Assembly: GCA_947466425.1 (NCBI GenBank) | Contig: CANIBZ010000019.1 | Location: 1 to 45,118, forward strand | DNA length: 45,118 bases | From: Flavobacteriales bacterium | Lineage (GTDB): Bacteria; Bacteroidota; Bacteroidia; Flavobacteriales_D; Sanyastnellaceae | Reading direction: 5' to 3' | Made by a program: the position numbers and the translations under genes | Part shown: in pieces, positions 1-8,591 of the stretch | Layout: the number at the start of each line of letters is the position of its first letter | How positions within the stretch are numbered: the stretch's first letter is position 1 | Notes under the pieces: generated by a model | What the model was told of the DNA's origin: nothing | Database searches by the model: none | What the model saw: the letters and a program-made list of their open reading frames with translations, nothing else

Positions 1-1
1 G

Positions 2-46
2 GGACGTCGCGTAGAGCTTGAAGCGATTCCATTATCTTCGCATTAA
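2..46 (+). CDS. Possible C-terminal tail of an upstream gene (partial)
   Basis: Frame 2 at the window edge is open from base 2 to a TAA at 44-46 and would encode the last 14 residues GRRVELEAIPLSSH. The other two plus frames meet stops within about 20 bases. The fragment is too short to assign to a family. The next gene starts 15 bases downstream, so an operon is possible. This is a weak call that rests only on reading-frame openness. Confidence 0.25.
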   Translation, partial: GRRVELEAIPLSSH

Positions 47-60
47 CAACACAAAAAATC

Positions 61-609
61 ATGTTTGAAAAACTATTTCCAAACCACGAATTAAGAATAG
101 TAAAAGGAAAACTTACCGAAAGCGGAACATCGCATCTAGACGGTCAAGAGGATAAAGGTGCCCAACGTTGGGTGAAGTTAAACGATGAAGTGATTACCCG
201 AGTTAGCGACGGTTTGTATCATGCGCAATGGGACGATGAAGTAATTGTGGTTTGCGACAAGTATAACTTTATGGTGGGCTATTGGAATTTTTCAAAAGGA
301 TCAGGAAGTGAACCAAACTACTCGGCTTCTATTGGTTCAGCAACTGTTGTTACCTTGATCATACTCACTTCGATGATGTTCAATTTTATTCCTATGCACG
401 ATCCGCAGAAGGGAGATATCATCACTTCATTCTACAACTACATTTGGAAAGATGAGTTCTTTGTAGCGCATTGGTGGGCCACGGCGTCAATCATAGGCGT
501 ATTCGGATTGTACGGATTTATTTGGACACCCATTTACGCCATTGGACATGTGAAGCGCGAGCGTCGAGCCGCATCTATGCTGTCGCCACATAGAAACATT
601 ATCGAGTGA
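61..609 (+). CDS. Hypothetical membrane protein, two predicted TM helices
   Basis: This 182-residue protein has no family I recognise. Residues 1-85 look soluble and mixed alpha/beta. Two hydrophobic stretches, about residues 93-112 and 140-163, look like membrane helices, and they are separated by a polar loop of about 27 residues. The C-terminus is basic (HVKRERRAA), which suggests a cytoplasmic tail. There is no signal peptide, so the N-terminal domain is probably cytoplasmic. The stop codon TGA overlaps the GTG start of the following DUF72 gene by four bases (GTGA), which indicates co-transcription and translational coupling. ATG at 61 is the first good start after the A-rich leader. Function unknown; reality of the gene is fairly secure because of its length and coupling. 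Confidence 0.75.
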   Translation: MFEKLFPNHELRIVKGKLTESGTSHLDGQEDKGAQRWVKLNDEVITRVSDGLYHAQWDDEVIVVCDKYNFMVGYWNFSKGSGSEPNYSASIGSATVVTLIILTSMMFNFIPMHDPQKGDIITSFYNYIWKDEFFVAHWWATASIIGVFGLYGFIWTPIYAIGHVKRERRAASMLSPHRNIIE

Positions 610-1448
610 AATTCGGGAAGTTAGATAACGTAAATGACCTTTCTTTTTCATTTAATATTCCAGCACAAGATTATTCTTTCCTACCGAATGAACGTTCGGG
701 TGGGTTGGAAATAATTATCGGAGGAACGGTCTGGGGTGTTCCGAAATGGAAGGGAATTCATTTTCCTGCTAAAGCGAAACCTTCGGAATTTCTTCATTAT
801 TATTCAAGGTTATTTCAGTGTATTGAATTCAACGGTTCGCATTACCGCACACCACCTGTCGCGCAAGTAGCGAAGTGGGTAGAGCAAGTTCCTTCAGAAT
901 TTTTATTTTGTCCGAAATTTCCACAAAGCATTTCGCATTGGAGACAGTTTCAAAATTGCGAGCGCGAAACTGATTTGTTTATGGAAGCGCTTTTCGCTTT
1001 TGGAAAAAATCTCGGAACGACATTCATTCAGCAGCCTCCGCATTACAGCCCTTCAAAGGCCGAACCTCTTTTACGTTATCTGGAAAAACTTCCGACTGAC
1101 ATTCGATATTCTGTAGAGATGCGACACCCCGATTGGTTTGTTGGAAATGTGTTGGAAGAGTATGCCGAAGAATTCAAAAAGTTGAACGTGGGTTTGATCG
1201 TCTGCGATACAGCTGGAAGAAGAGATGCTGTGCACATGCGATTGACCAGTGATGTGCTGGTGATTCGTTTTGGTGGAAACGATTTGCATGACAGCGATGA
1301 AATTCGCATGAACCAATGGACGAAGCAACTTCGAGATTGGGAAAAGATTGGATTGAAGAAATGCTATTTCTGGATTCATCAGCCAGATAGTTTACACACG
1401 GTAGAATCTATGAATCAATTCAAGGAAATTCTTTCCAACTACAAGTAG
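606..1448 (+). CDS. DUF72 (YecE-like) family protein
   Basis: The 280-residue product matches the DUF72/YecE family, a TIM-barrel-like fold of uncertain biochemical role. Recognisable segments are IIIGGTVWGVPKWKGIHFP near residue 37 (family pattern: glycine-rich strand, then W..G.FYP), then LHYYSRLFQCIEFN, PSEFLFCPKFP, and YSVEMRHPDWF near residue 168. The start is a GTG lying inside the GTGA overlap with the upstream stop. The N-terminal MKFGK is, from memory, typical of Bacteroidota members, which supports GTG over later ATGs. The length is normal for the family. The gene ends in a 10-base tail-to-tail overlap with anmK. The family assignment is firm; the cellular function is not known. Confidence 0.9.
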   Translation: MKFGKLDNVNDLSFSFNIPAQDYSFLPNERSGGLEIIIGGTVWGVPKWKGIHFPAKAKPSEFLHYYSRLFQCIEFNGSHYRTPPVAQVAKWVEQVPSEFLFCPKFPQSISHWRQFQNCERETDLFMEALFAFGKNLGTTFIQQPPHYSPSKAEPLLRYLEKLPTDIRYSVEMRHPDWFVGNVLEEYAEEFKKLNVGLIVCDTAGRRDAVHMRLTSDVLVIRFGGNDLHDSDEIRMNQWTKQLRDWEKIGLKKCYFWIHQPDSLHTVESMNQFKEILSNYK

Positions 1449-2491
1449 ATACAACCGCCACAGCTGTCTTTAGAAGCGCCTGTAACTTCTGAGAGTGCCG
1501 TCGGGAGCTCCAAGAGTCGAAGTGCTCCTAACAGCGCGAAAATGAGCGCCTCTTTGTATTGCACGGTGTCGGTGTCGGGAACAACAACCGAAAGATCGGT
1601 CTTCGCCTGAATAGATTCGATTAGAAATTCATTGAAAGCACCACCACCTGTTACTAAAACACTACCCGTCCAGCCCTCAAAAATATTCGCTATTTGAACA
1701 GCCATGTGTTCAGTGCATGTCGCTAATAAATCTCGGATGGTTAATTGGGATGCGCCAAGCAAAGGAAGGAAGTGACGTTCGAACCATTCTTTTCCTAACG
1801 ACTTCGGAAGTTCTTGGGAGTAATAAGAAAGTGAATTTAGTTTTTCAAGAAGTTCAACATTCACAACTCCACGTCGTGCCATTTCTCCGTTGGCATCGAA
1901 CGGATGTCCGGTTTGTTCCGCTAAGAGATTCAAAGCCATATTTGCGACACAAACATCGAAGGCGTTTAAGTCACCCATGAGGGTATAGGATACATTCGCA
2001 ATTCCACCAATATTCAAACAAAAATCGTATTCATTGAATAACAAACGGTCACCAATGGGAACCAACGGTGCGCCTTGTCCTCCGTGGGCCACATCTGTTG
2101 TCCTGAAATCGCAAATGGTTTTAATTCCTGCATGCGCGGCAATGTGCGCACCGCTTCCAATTTGAACCGTAAGCGATTCGCCTGGCTGATGGAAAATGGT
2201 GTGTCCATGAGAAGCAATGGCATCGGCCGAAAGACTTCGTTCCTCTAAAAACCGCTTGACTTGCTTTCCAGAATAAATTCCAAAATCGACATTCAGTTGT
2301 GCCAATTCGAGTGCAGACATTTTATGCGCTCTTCGAAAAATATCGCGCCAAGAAGCGTCGTAAACGACGGTCTCAGCAGCAACTATTTCATAGTCCCACT
2401 TTCCTTCGTTGAAGGAAAGATCACACAGCGCAATGTCCAATCCATCGAGACTGGTTCCGCTCATGAGTCCAACAATTCGAAAGGTATCCAT
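1439..2491 (-). CDS. anmK: Anhydro-N-acetylmuramic acid kinase
   Basis: AnmK converts 1,6-anhydro-MurNAc plus ATP to MurNAc-6-phosphate during recycling of cell-wall muropeptides in the cytoplasm. The 350-residue protein shows the family hallmarks in order: the ATP-binding GLMSGTSLDGLDIA at residues 8-21, HGHTIFHQP near 96, the NIGGIANVS strand near 160, FDVCVANMALN near 178, and TGGGAFNEF near 282. The usual FD(T/V)(G/C)P(G/A)N motif has Val where Pro is common. The length is slightly shorter than the roughly 370 of enterobacterial enzymes. A TATATTTG box ends six bases before the ATG, so the message may be almost leaderless. It converges with the DUF72 gene, with overlapping TAG stops. High confidence. 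Confidence 0.95.
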   Translation of the reverse strand: MDTFRIVGLMSGTSLDGLDIALCDLSFNEGKWDYEIVAAETVVYDASWRDIFRRAHKMSALELAQLNVDFGIYSGKQVKRFLEERSLSADAIASHGHTIFHQPGESLTVQIGSGAHIAAHAGIKTICDFRTTDVAHGGQGAPLVPIGDRLLFNEYDFCLNIGGIANVSYTLMGDLNAFDVCVANMALNLLAEQTGHPFDANGEMARRGVVNVELLEKLNSLSYYSQELPKSLGKEWFERHFLPLLGASQLTIRDLLATCTEHMAVQIANIFEGWTGSVLVTGGGAFNEFLIESIQAKTDLSVVVPDTDTVQYKEALIFALLGALRLLELPTALSEVTGASKDSCGGCIYL

Positions 2492-2497
2492 AGGTTA

Positions 2498-2505
2498 CAA
2501 ATATA
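2498..2505 (-). promoter_or_regulatory. Candidate -7 promoter box for anmK (TATATTTG)
   Basis: On the minus strand TATATTTG matches the Bacteroidota primary-sigma -7 consensus TAnnTTTG exactly. It ends six bases before the anmK ATG, so initiation would fall at or next to the start codon. I do not see a clear TTTG -33 partner at the usual 19-21 base spacing; that stretch is occupied by the terminator hairpin of the upstream gene. Confidence 0.45.
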
Positions 2506-2506
2506 A

Positions 2507-2528
2507 GAGGGCGGAATGAACCGCCCTC
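2507..2528 (-). terminator. Terminator hairpin of the PLD-like secreted protein gene
   Basis: GAGGGCGG and CCGCCCTC form a perfect 8-bp GC-rich stem with an AATGAA loop. On the minus strand the hairpin is followed by TTATATTTG, a moderate U-tract. It lies 24 bases past the stop of the minus-strand gene ending at 2552. The same U-tract supplies the -7 box of anmK, so terminator and promoter are fused. Confidence 0.7.
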
Positions 2529-2551
2529 TCAGTATCTAATTCAGAAGAATA

Positions 2552-5500
2552 TTATTTGATAATAATGGTCTTTGTCCAAAGGTTCTTGTCGTTTGAAACT
2601 TTGCATACATAAGTTCCAACAGCCAATGAAGGCAATGAAACTTGATTCATTCCTGCGTTCAAATATTCGGTGTGAACCAATTGTCCCTGGGCGCTGTAAA
2701 TATTCAAAATTGATTTTCCAGATTGAACAGGAACTCCTACCCAAAGATTATAAGATGCAGGGTTCGGATAAACACTCATGTCGCTGTTCGCAGCGTCTTC
2801 AACACCAACCAAACTCCATGTAGCCATGAACTCTTGAAGGTAAAGATTGGCAATGCGCGCATCGTGAACTACAACAGTGTTTTCGTCATTCACAGTTTGT
2901 GCTGCGCTACTCCAGTTGTGACTACCTGTAAGTACAGTAGGATCAGAATCCAATGTGCTGTGATCGACAATGCAATACTTGTGGTGAAGGTCATACGGAA
3001 TTGGCTCGTGTGAACGAATGTCTTGTCCAGCCGCTTGTAAGTATGCATATTCTGAAGATGGATCAGAAGTTTGCTCCATCATACCACGAACCAACACCAA
3101 GAACAAATCGTCTTCTGCAATAATCGCATCAGCAATATCTGTTCGAGTGAAGGCAAGGATTGCGTAGTCTAAGTTGGTGTCTGTGGTTTGAATAGTCTTG
3201 ATAATTGCACCGTTCGCATTGTCGGTAGGAGAGAAGTAGCTTTCTACTTTAATGTCGTCTGGACCAAGCACGTATTGCAACGGCGTGTTGTTCGTTTTCG
3301 CTGAAGAGAATACGCCGTTAGGATTTCCTGGTTGTGCACCAGAACCTCCCCACATTTCTTCAAACTCTAATCGGTAACCGCGCGCAACGCTTTGGTCTTG
3401 GAAGATAATAATGTTGTTGAAGTCATTGTACATGTTGTTGTCTGTCCAGTTCATAGAACCTGTAAACACCCAAGAATTCGCAGCTGAATCAGCATCGATA
3501 ATCATAAATTTATTGTGCATGATTCCTGTTCCGGAAGTATTCACGCGTTGTACAACAGGAATGTTGTTATTTAATAAACCTAAGCCCATACTTGCAGTTG
3601 AACCATCTGCAATAAAACGAACTTGAACACCTGCTGCATATCTGTTGTTGATTGCATTGGCAATTACAGCATCATCTGTAAAATTGTAAACAGCAATGTC
3701 TAGAGATTGTTGAGCTCTTAAGATATAAGCAGCAATGGTATCGTTTGAAGCTGTTCCCAAGGAAGAAGCGTTTTCAATTGTTGCATAGCTGTTGTCTACT
3801 TGTCTGTTGAAATATGCACGAATTTCACCAGAGCTTAAACTCTTTGTAGCATAAGGACGAACAGTGCTGGAGCTAGATCCATCAACGTTTGAAGAGGTTA
3901 CAGATGCGTAATAAATAGTTCCAGGCTGCAATCCAGGGATATTCACAACGTGGCTTGTTACACTTTCATTAATGTAAACCGTAGATCCCAACGATGGAGT
4001 TAATCCGTAGTTCACTTCGCTGTCGCCAGTGTTATTGGTTGCCCAATTAAGGTCGAAAGATGAAGTGGTAATGTTGGTTTGAGTAACAGCACCAATGATT
4101 GCAACACCTGGAGGAAGAATGAAATCGTTTTCGTCGCGAGGAAGAATTTGGTACCCAGCATCGAAAGGCGCAGTAGCGTCGAATTGAGAAACAATTCCTA
4201 CAAGTGTAATTGCACTTGCAGGTAGGTTCGTTCCAACTAAAACACTTCCAGCGCGAATGTAGATAACACCCGATTGGCCGCCAGCAGTGTAGGTATACGT
4301 TGAGTTACCAGAAATAACAGAACCCGCTAAATCAAAAACTACGTTATTCACTGTAACCAATTCGCCTTCGTAAGCTTCAGCAATCATGTTTGGAGTAACC
4401 AATTGTAAAGTTGGAAGGGTATTGTTTGAAGAGTTAACAGTAACAGCAGTTAAAGTTGAACCCACTTCTAACAATCCGTTGTATTCTGAAAGTACACCTG
4501 TTACAGTAATGATATCTCCGCGCAGTGGAGTAACTCCCCATGCGGTCCAATCTAAACCAGGATAAATTGCAATACCTGCTTGACTGTCTTGAATATAACG
4601 CACAGAGCTTCCCATTTCAGCACCGTTGGTAACAACACCAGTAACAGTCACACTTGCGCCAACGGCTTGTCCGCGAGCAGGAAGAATAGAACTTGCTCCA
4701 GAAGGCGTTCCCGCACAGTTGCAAGACGCATCATAAACATCACCGGTAGTGCTTGCATTATTATCGTTACAAGCGCTTCCAGGAAACGCACAAGATCCAT
4801 CATCTACAACAGCCGCTGCATTGTAGTTACATGCTGCATTATCCATACAACCAGAAACAAGTCCAACGCATACACATGAAGCGTTGTAGGTATCTCCAGA
4901 AGTAGAGGAGTTATTGTCGTTACAAGCATCTCCAGGAAATGCACATGATCCATTGTCTACCGTTGCAAGAGAGTTGTAGTTACATGCAGTGTTGTCCATG
5001 CATCCGGCAATCGTTCCACTATTCGAAGCACCAGGCGTGGGTAACTGAGCTACATATGAAGATGTGTTGAATGGAGCGCCGCCATCGGGAATACGAGAAG
5101 ATGAATTATTTAATGTTGCAGTTGCCGCAGCTTCGTCGGCCTGAGGCTGACCTGGAGTCAATACAGTTATTAGATTTGTGGCTGCCGCATCACCAGTTCC
5201 GTAAACCAATGCATCTACTAATCCAGTTGCGCTTACCGCAGTTCCATTTGGCCAAGCTGCTGCAGTTGCAGTATAAATAGCAATGGCGTCAGCACCATTT
5301 TGTAAGGTGTTACCAGTAAATGTAACATTCACATTAGCAACGCCTGTATTTCCTAAAACGAAATATCCCGAGGCAGGAATTACGTTTCCAGATAGGTCTA
5401 TGGTTTTGTAAGAAGTGGCGGCAGCGCCGTTGAACCAAACCATAACCATTCCGTTTAATGATTGTCCAGGAGCGCCATACAATTCAATGAATTCGGCAGC

Positions 5501-5599
5501 GTCGGTTCCAACTTGGTCGGCATCAACTTCATTGATGACAACTTGAGCCTGTGTAGCTCCAAAGAGAAGCGCTAACAAGAGTGTGTAGATGTATTTCAT
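2552..5599 (-). CDS. Secreted lamin-tail / PLD-like nuclease, T9SS cargo
   Basis: The start is placed at 5599 (MKYIYTLLLALLFGATQAQ), giving 1015 residues with a clean signal peptide; a start at 5665 would overlap the upstream gene and bury the signal. Domains in order: signal peptide 1-19; lamin-tail domain about 20-165 (VVINEVDADQVGTDAAEFIELY); two cysteine motifs of the GCMDNTACNYN type, each followed by ACNDNNSST/AST, at about 197-290; an OB-like domain about 300-490; a fibronectin III-like domain about 500-590; two phospholipase-D half-sites, HNKFMIID...GSMNW near 693 and HHKYCIVD...GSHNW near 871; and a C-terminal sorting domain (VYPNPA...LNIYSAQGQLV). Both HxK catalytic motifs are intact, so hydrolysis of a phosphodiester, perhaps extracellular DNA or phospholipid, is likely. 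It lies 32 bases downstream of a TonB receptor gene on the same strand. Confidence 0.88.
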   Translation of the reverse strand: MKYIYTLLLALLFGATQAQVVINEVDADQVGTDAAEFIELYGAPGQSLNGMVMVWFNGAAATSYKTIDLSGNVIPASGYFVLGNTGVANVNVTFTGNTLQNGADAIAIYTATAAAWPNGTAVSATGLVDALVYGTGDAAATNLITVLTPGQPQADEAAATATLNNSSSRIPDGGAPFNTSSYVAQLPTPGASNSGTIAGCMDNTACNYNSLATVDNGSCAFPGDACNDNNSSTSGDTYNASCVCVGLVSGCMDNAACNYNAAAVVDDGSCAFPGSACNDNNASTTGDVYDASCNCAGTPSGASSILPARGQAVGASVTVTGVVTNGAEMGSSVRYIQDSQAGIAIYPGLDWTAWGVTPLRGDIITVTGVLSEYNGLLEVGSTLTAVTVNSSNNTLPTLQLVTPNMIAEAYEGELVTVNNVVFDLAGSVISGNSTYTYTAGGQSGVIYIRAGSVLVGTNLPASAITLVGIVSQFDATAPFDAGYQILPRDENDFILPPGVAIIGAVTQTNITTSSFDLNWATNNTGDSEVNYGLTPSLGSTVYINESVTSHVVNIPGLQPGTIYYASVTSSNVDGSSSSTVRPYATKSLSSGEIRAYFNRQVDNSYATIENASSLGTASNDTIAAYILRAQQSLDIAVYNFTDDAVIANAINNRYAAGVQVRFIADGSTASMGLGLLNNNIPVVQRVNTSGTGIMHNKFMIIDADSAANSWVFTGSMNWTDNNMYNDFNNIIIFQDQSVARGYRLEFEEMWGGSGAQPGNPNGVFSSAKTNNTPLQYVLGPDDIKVESYFSPTDNANGAIIKTIQTTDTNLDYAILAFTRTDIADAIIAEDDLFLVLVRGMMEQTSDPSSEYAYLQAAGQDIRSHEPIPYDLHHKYCIVDHSTLDSDPTVLTGSHNWSSAAQTVNDENTVVVHDARIANLYLQEFMATWSLVGVEDAANSDMSVYPNPASYNLWVGVPVQSGKSILNIYSAQGQLVHTEYLNAGMNQVSLPSLAVGTYVCKVSNDKNLWTKTIIIK

Positions 5600-5631
5600 T
5601 TTTCTTTCTATTATTCTTAATGAATGTTTTT

Positions 5632-8508
5632 TTAATAAGTAGCCGTCAAAGATAAGCTGAACCATCTTCCTTGAGCAAAGAAAACTCCAGCCGAATTTGC
5701 TCCGAATGTTGCACTCGTATTCGTGTAAAGTGCATAAGGATCGTTGTTCACAGCGTCTGTGATGTAGTGCGAATTAAGCACGTTAAACATAGATCCTCTT
5801 AAATCTAACTTCACTTTATCTTGAACGGTGTAACTGTATCCAGCGTGGAATTCTAAAGTTCCATAAGCGGGAATTCTCCATGAATCGCGATGCGAATTTT
5901 CGCCATGAAGTGAAAACGGATTTGCCTGAGCAAAGTACTTATCGAAATAAGTGTAACGTGTTTTTACATATGCTCCGTTTTTCCACTCATACCTGAGCAT
6001 GCCTCCCAATTGAGTTTGTGCCGCATCACTCACATGTACATTTTTTGCGTTGAATTCAACGGTCATTTGACCACTGCTTGGATCGCCAGGATTGTTGTAA
6101 ACAATGTTGTTGGCATTATCTGTAACATAAATTTTAGTGTCCGACATCCATCTCCAATCACCTATGGAAACAAGTCCTTCAAAAGTTAATCGATCATTTA
6201 TTTTGTATGCAAAATCCATTTCAGCACCCATATGACGGGCATTCATTCCTTGAATATTTAGGGTAAGCAATGTGGTAGGATCCTGAGGATTTGGAACTGA
6301 GATGCCACCCGGATATGGTTTGTTTTTCCAATCGGTGAAATACGCGTTGAAATTGGTTGAGAATTTTTTAGATTTGAAATTCAAGCCAGTTTCGAAGCTT
6401 GTAATTTTTTCATTGAAAATTTGATTGAAGCGCTGATTGCTGTTGGTGTATACTTGGTTGAAAAGAGGTGCCTTATTCAGATAACCTCCATTTACAAATG
6501 CTGCAACGTTTTTATTGAAGCTGTATTTAACTCCAGATTTTACAGTGAATGTAGAGCGGTAATACCAGCCTGTACTTTGATATTTTGAACCAGGCATATT
6601 GCTATACAAAGTTTGTCCGTTATAGATAGTCGTATCTACCTGCATGGCAATTGCATTGTTTGCGTAGCCATAACCAACAGGCACATCCACACCATCTACA
6701 GTATAAACCTTCGGCTTAAAATAGTCAACGCGCATGTATCCAGTTTCCGCTGCCGAGGCACTGAAGAAGGCCGATACTTTGTTTTTTTCAAATTCCATCT
6801 GGCCAAATAATCCGCCCCAACGAATGAACGCATCGTTGTGGTAGTCTACTGTATCACCAACTCTTTTGATTAGGTTGGTTGAATTGTAATTGAATTTATC
6901 TCGCACCCAGGCGTAATCTGCTCCCATGAGGTCAATGATTTTCGCATAGTGCGAGCCCTTGTACTGGCGAACATCAATACCACCCGAAAAGGTAAGATTA
7001 TCATTGATTTTATTGCTATAGGTTGAAAGAGCCCCGTACCACTTGTGATCGTTCATACTTGCCTTAATGTAATTCGATACGGCGTAGCGTTCAGTGCTGC
7101 TTACTTGGGTGTTTATATTGTAGTCTGGCCCCGAGAAAAGCGGAATTTTATTCCCAACATTTGAATCGAAAAACGACTGAACATTCACACTTCCATTCGC
7201 GTTATAATCATTCACGGTTAAGCCTGAACGCCAGCCCGTTCCGCCACCATGTCCCATAGACATGTAGGCAACTGTAGAAACAAAAGACTTCTCGTTAATC
7301 GTCCAAATATCTTTAAAAGAAAATTGCGGTTTGAAGAAAAAATTCACTTTTCCGTTCACAGTTTCTTGCGCCTGCTCATTCGTTTTTACTCCATTCGCAA
7401 AGTCGTAGCGCGTGAGGTATCCAACATCAGGATTGTAGTTTATTCCACCGTTGTAGATATCTCTTGAAGAGCCACTGTATTGAAATTGTGTTCCAGAGTT
7501 AAGTGTCAATGCTGTAGCGTTATCGTACATGGCTACTGCGTCTGTTTTAGTTCTCTGACCGTGGCTTTGAGGGGCGCCAACTGCGTACAAACTTAATAAG
7601 TGATTCCCCAAGATTTTTTCAACTTTTCCGTAGAAAAAATATCCTTTGGTAAAGCCGCCTTCGATCCAACCGTCTCCTTTTTTGTAAGAGCCAGCTAAGC
7701 TGTATGCCCAACCGTTTTTCGTTTTTCCGGAATTGTATGAGAAAGAGTTTCTCGCAAATGCACCGTATGAATATTCTTCACGCACTTGTGCTCTTCTTTT
7801 GGAATCAATACCCCGTGTCATAATATTCATGGTTCCGCCAACTGCTGGAATAACCAATTTAGATGCGCCCAATCCACGTTGAATTTGGGTGGTTTGAGTA
7901 GCCAGGTCTAATCCAAACCAGTTGCTCCAATAGACAGTTCCATTTTCCATGTCGTTAACGGGAATTCCGTCTAACATAACTGCGACGTTATTTCCAGAGA
8001 ACCCCCGAATGGTAACGCGTGCATCGCCATCACCCCCACCGGAACGAGTAGCATAAGCCCCCGGAGTCGTATTCGCAAGCGTAGCTAATTCTCTTCCAGC
8101 TAATTCTTCTTCAATACGTTTCAAGCCAATGTTTGAAAATGCAACAGGAACGGATCTTCCCACAGCGAAATCAGATGTGATGACAAGTTCCTTTTGAGTG
8201 GTTTGAATGAGATCGAAGTCAATAGAATATTCTTTTTTTGTGATAGAAATATTCTTCTTCACCTCTTCATATCCAACGGCTGTTATTATAAATTCATATT
8301 CTCCGTATGGAAGTTTAATGTTGAATTTTCCTGAAGGATCAACTGATATCCCTTTCTCCTTATTCGCCCATAAGACGAAAGCAGAAGGCAGGGTTTCCCC
8401 CGATAGAGCATCGCGAACGGTTCCGGTTAGAATTCCTTCTTGCGCGCGACTTTCAGAGGCAATGAAAAGAAGAGTAAGAAGTAAAAAGAATGTCTTTAAG
8501 ATTCTCAT
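5632..8508 (-). CDS. TonB-dependent receptor, carboxypeptidase-regulatory N-domain
   Basis: This 958-residue outer-membrane receptor would import a scarce or large nutrient using TonB/ExbBD energy. The start at 8508 (MRILKTFFLLLTLLFIASESRAQ) gives a proper signal peptide; the ATG at 8532 adds eight residues before it. Residues 28-105 form a carboxypeptidase D-like regulatory domain (LTGTVRDALSGETLPSAFV), followed by a plug domain about 115-225 (RVTIRGFSGNNVAVMLDGIPVND, then TMNIMTRG). The remainder is a beta-barrel rich in aromatic and asparagine strands, ending in SLSLTATY with the expected terminal aromatic. There is no SusD-like partner; the downstream gene instead encodes a secreted PLD-like protein, which hints at a nucleic-acid or phosphate-containing substrate. 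The substrate is not determined by sequence. Confidence 0.92.
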   Translation of the reverse strand: MRILKTFFLLLTLLFIASESRAQEGILTGTVRDALSGETLPSAFVLWANKEKGISVDPSGKFNIKLPYGEYEFIITAVGYEEVKKNISITKKEYSIDFDLIQTTQKELVITSDFAVGRSVPVAFSNIGLKRIEEELAGRELATLANTTPGAYATRSGGGDGDARVTIRGFSGNNVAVMLDGIPVNDMENGTVYWSNWFGLDLATQTTQIQRGLGASKLVIPAVGGTMNIMTRGIDSKRRAQVREEYSYGAFARNSFSYNSGKTKNGWAYSLAGSYKKGDGWIEGGFTKGYFFYGKVEKILGNHLLSLYAVGAPQSHGQRTKTDAVAMYDNATALTLNSGTQFQYSGSSRDIYNGGINYNPDVGYLTRYDFANGVKTNEQAQETVNGKVNFFFKPQFSFKDIWTINEKSFVSTVAYMSMGHGGGTGWRSGLTVNDYNANGSVNVQSFFDSNVGNKIPLFSGPDYNINTQVSSTERYAVSNYIKASMNDHKWYGALSTYSNKINDNLTFSGGIDVRQYKGSHYAKIIDLMGADYAWVRDKFNYNSTNLIKRVGDTVDYHNDAFIRWGGLFGQMEFEKNKVSAFFSASAAETGYMRVDYFKPKVYTVDGVDVPVGYGYANNAIAMQVDTTIYNGQTLYSNMPGSKYQSTGWYYRSTFTVKSGVKYSFNKNVAAFVNGGYLNKAPLFNQVYTNSNQRFNQIFNEKITSFETGLNFKSKKFSTNFNAYFTDWKNKPYPGGISVPNPQDPTTLLTLNIQGMNARHMGAEMDFAYKINDRLTFEGLVSIGDWRWMSDTKIYVTDNANNIVYNNPGDPSSGQMTVEFNAKNVHVSDAAQTQLGGMLRYEWKNGAYVKTRYTYFDKYFAQANPFSLHGENSHRDSWRIPAYGTLEFHAGYSYTVQDKVKLDLRGSMFNVLNSHYITDAVNNDPYALYTNTSATFGANSAGVFFAQGRWFSLSLTATY

Positions 8509-8541
8509 TAGATTGAAGCTAAGGTTAAACAATTGCCGATA

Positions 8542-8574
8542 AAAAAGGGGCTTTACCGAAGTGAGCCCCTTTTT
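8542..8574 (-). terminator. Strong rho-independent terminator (minus strand)
   Basis: AAAAAGGGGCT (8542-8552) pairs with AGCCCCTTTTT (8564-8574) as an 11-bp stem with an 11-base loop. On the minus strand it follows the stop of the lamin-tail gene ending at 8592 and is trailed by a T-run. It separates that gene from the TonB receptor gene, so the receptor probably has its own promoter. The A/T-rich outer stem makes it potentially bidirectional. Confidence 0.85.
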
Positions 8575-8591
8575 GTTGAATGAAGAAAATG

